From assembly GCA_944385435.1 (NCBI GenBank), contig CALWXG010000022.1:1-37380 (forward strand): a stretch of 37,380 nucleotides of DNA, given 5' to 3'. The position numbers and the translations under genes are program-made. The DNA is from an uncultured Oscillospiraceae bacterium. Its GTDB lineage: Bacteria; Bacillota; Clostridia; Oscillospirales; Oscillospiraceae. The notes below the pieces were generated by a model. That model saw only the letters and a list, made by a program, of their open reading frames with translations. It was not told the origin of the DNA and did no database searches. Of this stretch, positions 37,307-37,380 are shown one piece after another (positions within the stretch are counted from its first letter, which is position 1; each line of letters begins with the position of its first letter).

Positions 37307-37380
37307 GGCTCTTCGTGTGTGATAGTGGAAGGAAAATAGCCGCAACTCCAGTATTTATGCCGATTGCGGCCGTTTCAATT
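37307..37380. mobile_element. Possible insertion-sequence terminus (continues past window)
   Basis: The sequence starting GGCTCTTCGTGTGTGATAG abuts the point where the PocR reading frame loses similarity. It is followed by GCCGCAA/TTGCGGC inverted repeats (about 37345-37375). A GGxTCTT-type end is reminiscent of ISL3-family termini, but this is from memory and no transposase is in view. The window ends 74 bp in. Confidence 0.35.

Noticed and set aside
1-37380. CRISPR arrays, rRNA genes, tRNA genes, prophage
   Set aside because: No regularly spaced repeats, no tRNA cloverleaf and no rRNA or phage structural genes were seen on either strand.

Overview
The window is high-GC DNA with AGGAGG-type ribosome binding sites, a PadR regulator, 2-oxoacid:ferredoxin oxidoreductase genes and corrinoid methyltransferase genes. 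This suggests an anaerobic gut-type Clostridia, probably of the Oscillospiraceae (Flavonifractor/Lawsonibacter/Intestinimonas-like). That placement is inferred from gene content and base composition, not from a marker phylogeny. Most of the window is ordinary housekeeping sequence. Its interest lies mainly in the leaders and intergenic regions.

Layout. 1-2.6 kb: the 3' part of asnS, a PadR/membrane-protein pair, and a 746-bp gene-free gap with two promoter-to-terminator units that look like noncoding RNA genes. 2.6-8.1 kb: glgA with a long Lys/Ala-rich N-terminal extension and an internal start, a DUF1643 gene, sfsA, and a DUF47-pit phosphate transport operon behind TTTACA repeats at 11-bp period. 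8.3-12.0 kb: an FmdE-like protein plus a complete siderophore/B12-type ABC importer, behind a leader with riboswitch-like architecture. 12.1-15.8 kb (minus strand): a DUF368 undecaprenyl-phosphate translocase family gene, a flavodoxin-fold oxidoreductase, an amidohydrolase and a DUF134-NifX-like fusion protein with a palindromic operator.

15.8-19.7 kb: a textbook FMN riboswitch and the riboflavin operon ribD-ribE-ribBA-ribH. 19.7-24.6 kb: thiI (minus strand), then a P-loop ATPase followed by a four-subunit 2-oxoacid:ferredoxin oxidoreductase of the VorB type. 24.6-33.8 kb: cinA (minus strand), then a shikimate/phenylalanine operon (aroF, DUF6054, aroB, aroA, aroC, gamma-carbonic-anhydrase-like, pheA, HAD phosphatase). 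The operon is preceded by a 31-residue Phe-rich leader peptide with mutually exclusive antiterminator and terminator hairpins. A structured element and a 42-bp duplication of the aroC 3' end sit inside it. 33.8-37.4 kb (minus strand): a corrinoid protein, two UroD-family methyltransferase-like proteins and a small beta-rich protein. Divergent from them is a PocR-domain regulator whose reading frame seems to be interrupted at about 37306 by foreign DNA, probably an insertion-sequence end.

The genes serve cofactor synthesis (riboflavin/FMN), aromatic amino-acid synthesis, ferredoxin-linked 2-oxoacid metabolism, phosphate and metal or cofactor uptake, and C1 metabolism through corrinoid methyl transfer. 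The strongest candidates for undescribed biology are the aroF attenuator, the unassigned riboswitch-like leader of the FmdE/ABC operon, the two orphan RNAs at 1.9-2.5 kb, the dual-start glgA, and the aroC-tail duplication with its inverted-repeat element.
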